64,000 bases of DNA from Thozetella sp. PMI_491 (taxonomy: Eukaryota > Ascomycota > Sordariomycetes > Chaetosphaeriales > Chaetosphaeriaceae), in the NCBI GenBank assembly GCA_021432635.1, contig MU270055.1, positions 186,001-250,000 of the forward strand, written 5' to 3'. This document shows, piece after piece, positions 1 to 12,900 of the stretch (position 1 is its first letter; each line of letters starts with the position of its first letter). The notes under the pieces were generated by a model that saw only the letters and a program-made list of their open reading frames with translations, did not search any database and was not told the DNA's origin. Made by a program: the position numbers and the translations under genes.

Positions 1-926
1 ACGGAGGGCCTCAGAATATCGGAGGCCAACATAACTTCAGGATTGAAGGTGCTAATACTACGCAGACCGGCGGACAAGGCGCGTCGGCCTTCCCTTGATA
101 GGATAGGTTCCTAGTCTCCAAGACTCCAAAACGCCTTACCATAGACGCACATCTCGACAGCATGTTTCCATGAAGTTCTCTGCCTACATTTCGAATAATT
201 CTCTCTTGCATCTGTCTGACTCCGACCAGGCTTGTCACAGCCCGCTCACGCGAGACCTGATCGGATATTGCGGACATTGCTGCAAGGCCTACAACGCTAG
301 CAGCTATGATCGCCCTCATTGGCGTATGGCTCCAGCCGACAGCATGCAAGTACCTCCCAGCTGGTTTGTGATCTTGAAAATCTGGATCGGTAAAGTCTGT
401 GAGGCCGTCAGTCTCGGCAAAGATATGAGGCGCCTAGATCTGTACTGGGGCGGACGCATGCATTTCCGAGCAGGGCGTCGCGTCTTCCTGCGCCATTTTG
501 AGGAGCCCAAGTGAGGCCAACAGCGTGTAAAGGCTCGGCCTGAATGTGCCAAAACACCCCCCCAGAAAGTGCCCAATCAAGAAGCATTTTGGGTGACATC
601 TTTGTCGGATACCGACCAACCAATGCCCAGATGCCTCAGAGGCCCAAAGCGGGCCGACATTCTCACCGATTCCAGGACATAGAAAGAAAGGCTGAGCAGA
701 GCCTGTCGACGCCGCTTCAACCGGCACCGCATGTGTCGAGCCTCCCGCCTGCTTTCCAAATCATCTCGACCACTAGGCGCCGGTGATTATTTCGATTCGC
801 CCTGCGCTCCACTAACTGTCAAATTCGGTGAAGCCAGCCGTCCTCGGCAGTTCGATGCCTGCATGCTGACGGAAACGAGTAGAAGAACCTCAGACCCAAA
901 ACGAAAACCAAGACATATAAGACAGC
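1..926. other. Intergenic, left edge
   Basis: I see no supportable gene here. The open frames are short, overlap on both strands and give proline/arginine/serine-rich translations with no family features. The last few hundred bases probably hold the promoter and 5' leader of the gene starting at 927. Confidence 0.5.
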
Positions 927-3076
927 ATGTCGACGATATCCTCGATCTATATCGCCTCCCCGGCCCCGCACCGAGAGTCCCAAGCCTCCTTCTTCCCCTT
1001 GGAAGCCTTGGATGACTACCTCCGTCAACAAGAACGACTGATAGAGGGTACCGAAGACTCTGACCGTCAAAGGAAGAAGAAACCTGATCTTGAAATCGGT
1101 AAGATGGCTAAGCGTAAGTCTTGCCAAGCTTCCTCAAGTTACTCTCGCGAACGGCGGCTGGTCATGTTCGCCCGATTTCAATTTATCTGGCATTTCTATT
1201 CTTCGCTTCTTATGCTAGTCTTTATGACTTGGCTCGAGGCTATTGCTGACTCGCCCTCCTAATAGGATCGCGTCAGGCAGCCCCTCCGGCGCCGAGTGGG
1301 GACCGAGGGAAGCCAATTCCAGTCAGGTTCAACCTGCGCAATCGGTTTTATGAAGTCCTTCTGTTTTACCAGTGCCTCGACCGAATATATGCGAGGAATG
1401 GGAGTGCTGGTCCGCCGCCGCCTGAGAGGGCACCAAACGCAAACCAGCCAGATAAGTGGCTCTTTCGTGCCGTTACAAACAAGCTAGCCCAACTCTGCGA
1501 CAGCAGCAAAGGCGGCGACACGGTCACTGCTTTTGCCATCCTGAACCTGCCGTCGGGCATTCACTATGTCTTTGGGTCAAACCATCGAATGGAGCCTGCG
1601 CTAGTGAAAACACGAACGTACATCAACGAGATCCTTCACTACGTGGGCCGGTACTCTCCAGAGGAGCTGCGGCGGAAGGATAGGAGCTCCGAGATTCTGA
1701 GAAAACTGCTGATATTTGTCCGGGGCCGGGCTGGAGATTATGCAAGAATCATCCATGAGAAAGCTGACTCCTGCATCGAAACATGCAGGGCCAGAGGAGG
1801 TGAAGGAACGGACGCTCTGGAGTGTGAGTAGGCACTCTTAAGCTGATATTGCAACATCGCTAACCAATATTCACTGCAGTACAGCAGACAGGCGATGAAC
1901 TGATACGCTTGCGAGATGCGTCAGCCTTGGTTCGGAACAAAGAGAATAGTGATGAGCTCTGTACGCGCCACATGCTCCCATTCAGGTTCCATGATTCTCG
2001 TCTAGGAGGAATCTGTGCTAACTATTACTTGAAAGTCTCGGAACTATGTGAGAGGCTTATTTTTGACATTGAAGCAATATACGAAGGGCCTCTCGAAGGG
2101 TTTGCCCATAGACCCCGCCACGAAAACTCGTGCTGGGGAGATGTTCGCCACGCTACCGGGCGTCTTCTCTCCTACTTGTACAGCATCCCAATTCTGATCG
2201 AATCCCGGAAGCGATGGCCTCAGCTCTTTCAAGACTTCGAAGTCACCGCGATCCCGTCATTCCCCAAGCTGCCCAATCCTCTCATGGGAAAAGTGACCAA
2301 GGATCATTCGGCAGCGGCTATCATCGGCCGCATGACGTCGGAAGGGCCGCGTATCGAAGAGCTTCGACAGCAAGCGGAAGAGCTACAGGGGCTAAACCTT
2401 GACAAAATGATCAAGAAAGAAGCGGAAGATGATGAATTCAGGCCCATCGTTCACGCCGAGCTAGTTGTGCATGACTGGCTCATTCAGAATGGGCATACAC
2501 ACTCGTCGCACTTCTTCCAAGAGATCAAGTATATTGGCAGCAGCAAGCCCACCTGCAGGCTCTGCCAGTACTACTTCGAAGCTCATCCGCTGGGCTTCCA
2601 GTTGCGCGAGACCCATAGAAATTTCTACCCCAAATGGAGAGCGCCGGATGTCTTCCAGGACCAGGGCGAAAAGGGCATTAAAGACCGCGAGAGATTCATG
2701 ATCAAGATGCTCGAGCCGATACGGGAAGATACCAGTCGAACCATCAAGGAGAAGGTTGGTTGCCTGCCTACCAACAGGTCTTCCCTGGCCAAAGTGTCGA
2801 GTTGACTGATTGATGATCGTTTTGATGAAAAGTGTTCTGATTACCATGCCCAAATAGGTTTCCGAGCGCAGTAGGTACGACTCCAATACCGAGCCGACCA
2901 AGAACATTTACCAAAATCCACATAGCACGTCTCTCGTGACCCTTGCCGGAAACCAGACGGTGGATGTCGATCTCGGCTTCGAGGAACAGTTCGAGACGCT
3001 CGGCCTCTATGGGGGCAGTGACGACGAGCGAGGCGAGGAGGCCGATGACGAGCCGGATGGTGGAGCAAGGCTCTAA
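927..3076 (+). CDS. OTT_1508-like deaminase family protein
   Basis: Four exons fit: 927-1113, 1266-1823, 1880-2754 and 2858-3076. Donors are GTAAGT, GTGAGT and GTTGGT; acceptors are TAG, CAG and TAG; phases match at each join. The product is 612 aa. In the third exon an HAE motif (about residue 435) is followed about 35 residues later by SKPTCRLC, then a hydrophobic/aromatic stretch ending in FYPKW. That HxE plus CxxC arrangement is the zinc-binding and catalytic signature of the OTT_1508-like branch of the nucleic-acid/nucleotide deaminase superfamily, which has large lineage-specific families in fungi. The N-terminal half is helical and poorly characterised. The C-terminus is acidic. The substrate is unknown. 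The family call rests on motif recognition, so function remains inferred. It converges with apc1, whose stop lies 333 bp away. Confidence 0.72.
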
Positions 3077-3409
3077 CCGAACTATCTGTCTCCTGTTTCT
3101 GCTTAGCTCACAAGTCACAACTCAGGTCCGCCTTGTCATGGATATGCGTTGCAATGGACTGGCTTATGGGTCCGCTGCGATCCGGATGTGGGAAGTTGCT
3201 GATCCAACTTCAACGGGAAGAACAAGCGTAAAAGAGCACAACCAGGTCCCGAGGCTCAGCAAATAACATCTATTCGTAGTCTTCATAGCAAGTCTGAGCA
3301 AAGGTTGCTCATTTCCAGCGAATCCTCTACATGTCATCAATCGTGTCCTATACAGGTCATCAATCGTGAGATGGACCAGCGTACTGGTCCGAATCATAGC
3401 ACTGGCTAA
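3077..3409. other. Convergent intergenic region
   Basis: This short gap lies between the stops of two convergent genes and should hold both 3' untranslated regions. No coding sequence or repeat is visible. Confidence 0.5.
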
Positions 3410-6400
3410 TCACCCAGCAAGCCAGGTCTTGCCCTTCAATTCCTCGATGACGCTGTCCCTGATCCACCAGGCACCTCCCGGTCCATTTCCTCCAACGTCA
3501 CTTCCCTGGGACCGAGAGAGAGCCAAGCTTGTCTCTGTAGAGCCTCCTGCGACGGATACTTTCTTCTTTCCTCTCTTGACATCTACCTTTTTGCCCTTGC
3601 TCTTATCGCGCCGGCTCTTCTCCATCTTAGATTCAGATTCGCCGTGTTCCGAAGTTGATGGAACGGCAGACAACGCCCTGCGGTCAGCCCACTCGAAAAG
3701 GAGACGGAGGCCCAAGAGGCGATCTCTCGACCAACTGTAGATGCCGGCATCAAGCACAAGGCGAGCATCAACAGCTGTGCTAGCGCCTTCGCCTTCCCCA
3801 ACTCCACCGCCAGAACCGAACCGATCCACGACAAGAGCACGTTCTGCATGGGTCAGGCTCTTCAGCGCGTCGAGGCCGAACACCCACTCCATAGGATCCC
3901 GCTCTCCGGCGCTGGGCCGATCCGATACTGCCTCTCGTCCTAAAGCGCGTAGGGTTGCTGAGAAAGCTCCTTCGTGAGTTGGCCGTCGACGGAGGTACAA
4001 CGACTGATTCGCCCGGAAAGCCTCGACGAGCTCGGGCTTGTTCTCGAAGTCAACATCGAGATTCCAGAAGCCTTGTCCGGCGGCATCCGTGCGCACGAGT
4101 AAGACATCGTCGAGGGGAGGAAGGAGACAAGGCGTCTGGCGGCAGATGATAAAGGGCTCTCTGGTCTTATCCAGCGAGTGCAGTTTCGTTGTGGTTGACT
4201 TGGCCGACTGGGACCTAGGCCGCAGGTAGATGAGCACTGGGACACTGACTGGCTGGCCTGTGGTGAAGTCCTTTGTCACGAGGCATCGCGGATCTGTGGC
4301 TAGAACCCAAAAGTGGCGGAAAGCTTGCAGATGGGAGCGGTTGTCCTGTACGTCCTTGGGGAAGAGGGGGTAAAATGCCACAAGGAGAGAAGCGATGGCG
4401 AGGTTGCTCGTATCGAAGGTGATACTACCGCAGCCGAGAAAGAGGGCACCGATGGCGAGATGGGCAGCCATGTGACTTCCGTAGGTGGTCTTGGTGTCAT
4501 CGCGGCCATGTAGCGATCGAAGCCGGCGGAAGACCACAAGGTCCCCAGTACCAGCCATGACAGTGGCGCAAGATAGTGCCAGCACATTGAGGCACATGCG
4601 TACGTTCCCCCTCGCGAGCTCTGCGTCGTATTGCCCCGAGGTCAACTTTACGATGCGGATGAACTGGTCAAGGTAGTGAACCAGCAGGTCCCGAACCTTC
4701 TGGTTCCCCGATCCGGCAAAGCGGAGGCCGATGGCGAAGCAGAGACCAGCCAAGATGGAATAAAATGCCAAGTCAGTGCTCTGCAGCTTTGCCACGTCGG
4801 TGAGACGGAATCGCGACTGGTACTCCTCCGGCAGGTTTTTCTTGATCCAGTCGTGACTGGGATTGATCTTGCTCCACAGGATGAGATTCTTAGCAAGTGT
4901 GCGGAGGAGCAGTATGTCGGGTCGAGCGTAATCAAACTGCAGAGTCGATTCGGGTACGTCGATTTTGCGTGCCACGATCTGGTCCTCAGATTTCATGAAG
5001 ATCAGAGCGATTGCTATAACAGCTGCAGAGGCTGCTCTGTCTAAAACATGGGCGAGCTCCACGCGTTTTGTCGCAGTGGCAATGGTAAGCAGCTTTTCTG
5101 TCAGCCGCATATCGTGAAGGCCCTTGAGATCCGTACCCTTGCCCAGGTTGATGAAGCCCAAGGCAAAGCCTGCGGCCAGGCGATAGCCCTCATCGCGGAG
5201 AGGGTCTTCCTCAGTGTCGTCTTCGACATATTCGATCTCTGACATCATGATCTCGCTCATCCGCCGGTGTTGGCTATTGCAATACAGCAGACCGATGCCC
5301 ATAATTCCGGTGGTCTGCGTGTGCTTCGAAAGGTTGAGCTCTGCAGATCCTCGGGGAAGCATTCGGGTGACATGGACCGACAGAAGCCTGGTGATCAACG
5401 AGTCCATGGTACCCATGTATGAAGCGGCAAGCCCAAGCAGCAAGCCGATCGATGTCATGGTGTGCTTCGGGGTGAGGTATTTGAAGGCAACCCACTTGGC
5501 GACGGACTTGAGGTGCCCGTTCAAGCCGAGTGCAAGCAGGAAGCCGGCATGACGGTTACTCAAATCTTGTCCAGGCTTGTTGTAGAGAATCCAGGACGTG
5601 TCGATGCCCTTCGCCTGGGGTGATATAGCGAGACCCCCAGCTACACCTTGGTGGAAGAAGGCCCAGTTGATCTTCTCCTCGGTGAACAGGTTCTTGTCGA
5701 CACCTACGATATTATTGGCAGGCTTGACGGTACAAGACAAGTTGAAGCCCCCAATATGGAACTTCTGAGTGAGAAGGGGACAACGCAACGCGTAGTACAG
5801 CAGACCCCTCCCCGAAGGGATGGCTAGAGTGCTGTTTGCCATGGTGGCAACAAGCTCCTTTTGTTTCTCGAGATACTCGGCCTCTGACCAATCTCGATTT
5901 GGGGGCAGGCGTAAGACGCGTAGCTTATGCGAAGAGAGCAAGTCCTGGGCCTCGTTCAACCTCCTGTCCTCCTTGAACATGGCCCGGACAATAGCCTGGC
6001 GTTCTGAACCTTCTGCATCGTCTCCGAGGTCTCGTGGATCCTCGAGATGTTGGCATAACATTTGGAAATCCCATTTAGCGACATGATCAGGAATCTACCG
6101 CCAATCGTTAGTCAGATTCTTTGAGTGCAGCGGGAGGAAAGGTGCGTGGAACATACCGTCATGACGGGACCGTACCCGAGCGAGGTCTTGCTAGCCTTGA
6201 GGATCGAGATTATGTCTGGCCGGTTGACAAGCTGGAGCAGCGCCTTTGACCAACTCGATGGGGGCTGAGGCTGAGACATTGAGATGGCATCTTGGAGCGG
6301 AGCCAAGATGGCCTCGGGCAATGTTTCGAGGATCTTAGGAGTGAATCCGCTCTCGTGCATTGCAACAACCAATCCTGCATAGCCATAGGCTGGCTGGAGG

Positions 6401-9400
6401 ATGCTGAAGAGTCGCACGAACATGGAGGTTCGGGGAGTGAGAGACTGCCAGACCGCTCGCCTCGGGCTGTTCGTGGAGATTTGGCCGACTGCAAGCGAGA
6501 AGACATCCTCCATCTCGAGAAACGCGGCCGAGCTTTCTTTAGTGAGGCGTTCCTGAATCCAGTCGAACATGGAAGGGACGGTGGTCGGCTCGGCGAGACG
6601 AGGAGCATGTTGAAGCTCTATATCAACAGTTAGAACGTTATTCCTATGACGAAAGAAGGCTGCCTTACCAAAGTCATAGCTGGGATCGAGTTCTGGCTGC
6701 ATGCCTAGCTCGTAGACGGCCACAAACTTTGACCAGTCCAGCCATCTAACGACCTGCCAGATCACAACCCTTAGATCTGTCTGGCCTGGAGAGAGGTCCT
6801 CGGGTGACATAATGTCAAGTTTCTGCTCTTCCAAGAGCAAATGAAGGGCGAGAACAATACCGGAGGCTGCAATCGTCCGAACGCTGTCGTCCCTGCTCCT
6901 GGCTGTTGGCATGTAACCCTGGGGGCCAAAGGCAGAAATGCCAGGGGCGGAATTCAGATACTGTTTTGCGAGTTGAATGTGCCGTGATACGAATGTGCTG
7001 CCTTCGCCTTGAGAGCCACCGGTGTTGCCCAACTCCAACATCCAGGTCCACGCCTGACTGCGGGCCCATGGCGGGTACGCCGACGAGTTGGGGCTGTCAT
7101 AGGTCCGCATTGCAGGCCAGTTCGAGCCGCGACGGCGAGGAGTCTGCGTCGGGCTGGTAGGCTCGAAGTGGCTGTCAGGTGGCGCAAGAGATAAGAATGA
7201 TGCAAACAGAAGTATCACCCAAGATGACCACTCGAGGTTGACGGCGCGAGGCGCTTGGTCCCGGCGCCACTGGACGACGTGCCACCAGCCAGGCAGCATT
7301 TTATCCGCGAACGAGGGATGCAACACGCTCCGGCAAGCGTCTAGAGCCTTGCAAACTAGGTGGCCGGAGGGTTGGAGCCTAACCCGGACTCGATGGAACC
7401 TGCCATCTTTTCCTTGGAAGTCTAACAGCCCACCTGGCTTAGAGTGGCACAGTGCTTCGATGTGCGTTGTCGATATTCCGACACCGACTGATCGTCTACC
7501 GCGAACTTCCTTATTTCCCATGTGGCGCCCGGAGTAGTCCAGGCTGTCAAGGTTATCGAAGAACAGCAGAGGTAGCTCGATAGATGTTAATTGACTCCAG
7601 GCAGCTTGCAAACTCAACTCCCGTTTGCCCGCTTTGTCTTCCGAGAGGATGAGAATCGAATCGTCTCCATCAGAGAGCTTGCAAGAGTCAACCACGCTCT
7701 GGGCCCTCCTAAGCTGCCCGAAGGTTACGGCGAACTCTGACTGGCCGGCTGATCGACTCGCCCGATGCAGCCCGGGAGTCTCTAGGGTGTTGCGCTTCTG
7801 GGCATGCAGTGTAAGTAGCTGCAGTCGCTTGTCTAGCGGGTCCTGGATGCCAACTAAGATTTGGGTTCGGCCTTCCTCGTCTGTCGAACAAGCAGGTCCG
7901 ACAAGCACGAAAACTTTGGAATGCGAGCTAGCGGGCTTGTTCGAGAGCGAGTATCGGACATTGGAGTTGTCCATCGCGAAGCAGTGGACCTTACTAAATA
8001 AGAGTTCCCGAGTGAGACCGTCAAACTCGTGGTCCTCCAGTCCCATGTTATGGAACCCTTCAAAATCACCACCGGCTCGGAGCTCTTCCAAGAGATTGTC
8101 GATGGGCGCCTCCGTGAGGCTATTAAGGCTATGGTTGAACGTTCCACTGAAGCTCACACCACCATAGCCTCCGCTCATTCGTGAGCGCTGGCTGCCGTGG
8201 GATTCATTCCTGCGAGTTGCATGAGCGCCAGCGTGCTGCTGATCAGCAAAGCTGGATCTCTCCTGTGAGACCGATAAATCTGCACGGGCTAGCAAGGAGC
8301 TGACCCGTCGCGATTGCCGTCGTGTGATATCGCCTCCCTTTTCTGGGTCCAAGGAGCTTAGGGCATTGTCAAGAGCCTTGTCCTTTTTCTCGCCTTTCTT
8401 CGACCGCTTGCCAGGGAGAGGCGCGCCGAAGCTCTCGCGGACGCCTGGGTGAGGTGGCGAGGCCGCACCGCTGACTAGGGGTGGGGCCATGGAGCTCCGT
8501 CGGCGCGAAGTCGTGGACTTCGTTTTCTGGCGACCAATGAAGATGTCGTCATTATGGATATATGACATCGTCCAGATGGTGTACATATTTGTGAGTCGAT
8601 TAACCGTCACAGCAATGATGAGATCGTCTTGACTGCTTCGGCTGCTCCCGGGCAGTCGCAGGCCCTCTACATGCAGTATCTCCTCTGATGGATCTAGGAA
8701 AGTGGTCTTCGCGCGCTGTTGGCGGTTCTTAGCCGCTGTCTGGTCTGGTTCCGCGACTACGAGGCCGATCTCGAGCAGTGGATCCGTGAGACAAACAAGT
8801 CGGGGCCAGTGATGGCTAGTTGTTTCTAGGGGTGGCTGCCACATGTTTTCCAAGGTCGAGGTCAAGCGTAATGGTAGCGTCTTGGGCTGGCCCAAGCCGT
8901 CCGTGGAGAAGGCGGTCAGTTGGGAGCTCCGCGGTGCGAAGGGAGAGCTCATGGGGGAGATGAAGGAGTTCGGAGGGACTTTGGGAAGCTTCAGAGAAAG
9001 CGGTGAAAAGCTTTCCGGCTTCGATTTCCCCTGTATGATGACCCCGACCGGGGCGGCGCAGGCAGACTCGACCTCGAAGGGCATATGGACGACATGGCTG
9101 GTACCGGAGAGGAAGTAGATGTGGGCCTGGGTCTTGAGGAAGACAACCAGGGCTCTCGAGAGCGGTGGGTGCTCGTCTGGCTTACTGGCACTGCTTGCAC
9201 GGCTCTTCCCGTCGTCATCTTCCTCTGAGTCGCCTTCATGGTCTGGAGAGCTCGGGAAATAGGTCAATAGGGCCTGGGTAACTGGCTCCTTCTCGATTTT
9301 GAAGTTGAAGGCCTTGCGGAAGAGACCACCGCGGGACCAGATGACACATTGTTTGGTGACAAGGAGCTCGTCCTCGCATGCCGCCTGGTGGTCGGCGTCG

Positions 9401-9516
9401 ACGCTCGACTCCCATGTATATGCACTAGCGGGAGGATCCTCTGGCAATATCCCTTCCTCGATGGCGTGGCGAAGGCCGATGGGACTTTGCACACCCAAGG
9501 ACTTCACCGACGCCAT
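3410..9516 (-). CDS. apc1: Anaphase-promoting complex subunit 1 (BimE/APC1)
   Basis: This is the largest subunit of the APC/C ubiquitin ligase, which targets mitotic cyclins and securin in the nucleus. Exons read from 9516 down to 6669, 6617 to 6157, and 6094 to 3410. The introns are 51 bp (6618-6668) and 62 bp (6095-6156), and the product is about 1997 aa, close to BimE of other filamentous fungi. The N-terminus (MASVKSLGVQSPIGLRHAIE) is BimE-like, which fixes the start, although the frame stays open further upstream. The C-terminal half carries the helical proteasome/cyclosome (PC) repeats, for example around GLLLGLAASYMGTMDSLITR and LAAGFALGFINLGKG. A serine-rich, probably phosphorylated linker lies near residues 290-450, and a lysine-rich basic insert lies near the C-terminus. 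It is divergent from vps41 across 483 bp. Identity is secure; only the small introns are inferred. Confidence 0.93.
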
Positions 9517-9999
9517 CGCGGGGCGTCTACTCCATAAGCAGCCGGTTCCGCGAGACTCGGTCGAATTATTGGGTTGGGTGGGACGGGATCGTCTCGATGA
9601 GGGCTCGTAGGTGCAAGTTGGGCGGTTCGAGTATAGAGATCGTGTGAAGGTATTTATTTGCTTTTCGCCTTTCCGAAAACGCGTTACCGAAAAGACGCGC
9701 CCGCAAAAGCAGACGAGGCTGTCGTAATTGGGATCGGGGAATGGAGGTCCCCACAAGTTAGATGGCGGGGTAGACGTTGATTCGTGGGAGCTTTGGTGGC
9801 ACCCTGGATTGATTCGGTTACGGTGGTGCCTGAGCTCTGACGTAGGAAGGAGCTCCTCCTGACTTCGGCTAGAGCCACGAGGTACGACACTGCAAAGCTC
9901 AAGCTTGACTACGCGACTCTCTCTCTCTGCGTCGCTAGCTCCCACCCACTAATTCTGCTGAAGACTCGCGATGATCTGGCCCTCACCGGACAGATCAAG
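9517..9999. promoter_or_regulatory. Divergent apc1/vps41 promoter region
   Basis: These 483 bp separate two divergent start codons and must carry both promoters. The sequence is mixed, with a short CT-rich patch near 9916-9935 and no clear TATA box. No open frame here is credible apart from the upstream extension of the apc1 frame, which looks like untranslated leader. Confidence 0.5.
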
Positions 10000-12900
10000 A
10001 TGACGGAAGGATTGCCGGACGCCGGCGATGAGAGCCCGCGCGACGCGACCCGACAAGCGAATCCTCCTCCCGGTCGGACCGAGGCAGCCACCTCAAGCCC
10101 GCGCGGTGCCGCGGCAGGTGCCGAAGCGGCAGAGGGGAAAGAGGGCGTGGCCGATGATCTGGAGAGTGCCGATGATGAAAGGGAAGAGGAAGGAGGCGAT
10201 AGCGAGGACGACGACGAGGAGGAGGACGGAGCGGACGACGAACCGAAGCTCAAGTATGCACGCTTGACTCACCATCTTGGCGCTGTGTATCGAAATGGAG
10301 ATGCGACGAGTTCTTTTGTGGTTGCTGGCGATAAAATGGTACGTTTGCTGTGGGATGGGCTTGTTTTTTCACTGCGCGCGTGTAGAAGTGACAGGTTGAG
10401 GTTGAGTGTTGAGCTCCAGGTTGAGGGCGGTAAGCTAACGCTGCAACAGATAATCGGGACTCACAATGGCAATATCGTAAGTGATGTTGGCGCCAAATGT
10501 GGTCTGTTCCTCGTTTTTAACCTAAGAATACAGCATGTAATTCAGTCCCCCGTGTTCCAGCCTCTGAGAGTCTACCATGCCCACGCGGCCTCGGTAACCT
10601 CTATCTCTATGTCTCCTTTCCCCCCTCCGCTCCCATCACTTAAGCCCGAGGCCGCTTCCCGGCTCGCTGCCCAAGCATCAGGCGCGAGCCCCATTCGACC
10701 TGGTTCGAGAGCATCGGAGAGCCAACCGTCCTCAGCCGCTGCGTCCCGACGGCCTAAGGAGCCGCCGCCTATCCCTAACACCCCTTCTAACAACATCCAC
10801 ATTGCGACCTCGTCCATGGACGGCACCATTTGCGTCCAATCTCTCATCGACTTGAGGGACGTCTCGCTACGCAACTTCGCTCGGCCTGTCCAGGCGGTGG
10901 CACTCTCCCCAGACTACAAGAATGACAAGACGTACATCTCGGGTGGGTTGGCTGGTCAGCTCATCCTGACGGTTGGTGCGCCCCAAGGAAGAAGCACCGC
11001 CACCACCACAGGAGCCTCGGCACAGGCCGCTGGCTGGCTTAATAGTATGGTCGGGGCCACGACTGGCAAAGACACAGTGTTGCACTCGGGAGAGGGCACT
11101 ATCAACACCATCAAGTGGTCCCTCACGGGGAAGTATGTAGTTTGGCTCAACGAGCACGGCATCAAACTTATGCGCACCAAACTCCATCTTGACAGCTCTG
11201 ATTCTGAAGACGCCTGGAAGCGCATCGGCCACATCGACCGGCCCCAGACTGGTGAATGGGAGACCATGGCCAGTGTGTGGAAAGGGCGAGCGGAGTGGGT
11301 GGACGAACAGGCTGTAGAATCAGACGAGAATGCCAGGGAGGGCCAGGCGAGCGCGGTATCACCTGCCGAAGAGCGCCTGAAACAGCAGCAGGTCAAGGAC
11401 GACAAGAGGATTGAGCGACTTCTTGTGGGCTGGGGAGGCAGTGCATGGATTATCCACGTTCATCCGGGGAGCGTTGGAGTTGGTAGGCACGCGGGCGAGA
11501 GGTCGGCTGGACGGGCGGAGATCGTGAAGTTGTGAGTGCCACTAACACAGTCCGCTCGGAGATGGTACATGCTAACTTGGCGACGTAGCCTTCGGATGGA
11601 TTGCATCATTTCTGGCATTTCTCTATATACCCAGAACCTGCTCCTGGTCCTTGCTTATTGCCTACCCGAAGACGAGGAAGACGAAGAAGACGATACCAAG
11701 GACGTGGTCAAGACGACTCGAGGTCACAAACATGCAATTTCGAGTGTCTCTACAGGCAGTGAACCATCAGGCGGTATCCCTCGGAAGATTAACAACCAAC
11801 CGCCAGAGCTCCGGCTCATTGATCTGAGTTCGCAGTCCGAGGCTGACAAGGACGGTCTGAGCGTAAGCCGCTTCGAGCGGTTATCGTCGAACGACTATCA
11901 CCTTGGCATCTTGCCTGCACAGAACGTTGCCCCGGCTGTGGCCTCGTCCCGGGGCGTGCTTGAATCGCTCACGGGCTTGGGCAGCGAGATGTGGAATGCA
12001 ACCATAAACGCTAGGACTCTCTTTAATTCAGGAGCCAGCGTCAGGAGTGGCAACAGCGGTGATGGCGCCTCGGGATCCAAAGCTACCAGTACCTCGGGCA
12101 CGGTAGGCCCGAGTCGTCTGAGTCGGGCAACAGTGCACCCAAATCTCATCACCCCCGGCATCAAGATCTTCATCCACAGCCCGTATGACTGCATCTTGGC
12201 CACGAAGCGGGATCTAGGCGACCACCTTAGCTGGCTCCTTGATCGTCAGCAGTATCAAGAAGCCTGGGAGCTTGTTGATGAGCACCCAGAGATCATGATA
12301 GCCTCAGAGCGGCCGCTAGAAGGCCCGCCGGCCACGCCAGACAGAACCACGCAGAGTGACGACTTTTACGAAGAGACTTCTTCCGTCATGGAAGGCATGC
12401 GTCACTATTACTCGTCGGGCGAAAAAGAGAAGCGAAGGATCGGTGAGCTCTGGGTTCAAGAACTGGTCGAGGACGGAGACTGGAGGAAGGCCGGTGAGAT
12501 ATGCGGGAAAGTGCTCGGCTCACCGGACCGATGGGAGAAATGGGTATGGAGGTTTGCCGGGGCGAATAAGTTCGACGAGATTGCAAACTACATACCTGCC
12601 CAGGAGATGCGCCCTCCTATCCCCGGAACGATATACGAGGTCGTCCTTGGCCACTACATCGAAAACGACAAGCCACGGTTTAGAGATCTGCTGGACCGAT
12701 GGTCTCCGGATCTCTTCGACGTGAAAGCCATCACGACCGCCTTGGAGAACCAACTCAAGTTTCGCGACGTCCGAGAAGACAGCGTCGAGGATGGCGTGGT
12801 CGGGCGCGACTGGCGCATCGTCATGGAGAGTCTTGCTAGACTCCACGAGGTCAATGGGCGGAACCGCGAGGCCCTCAAGTGCTATATTAAGCTCCAGGAT

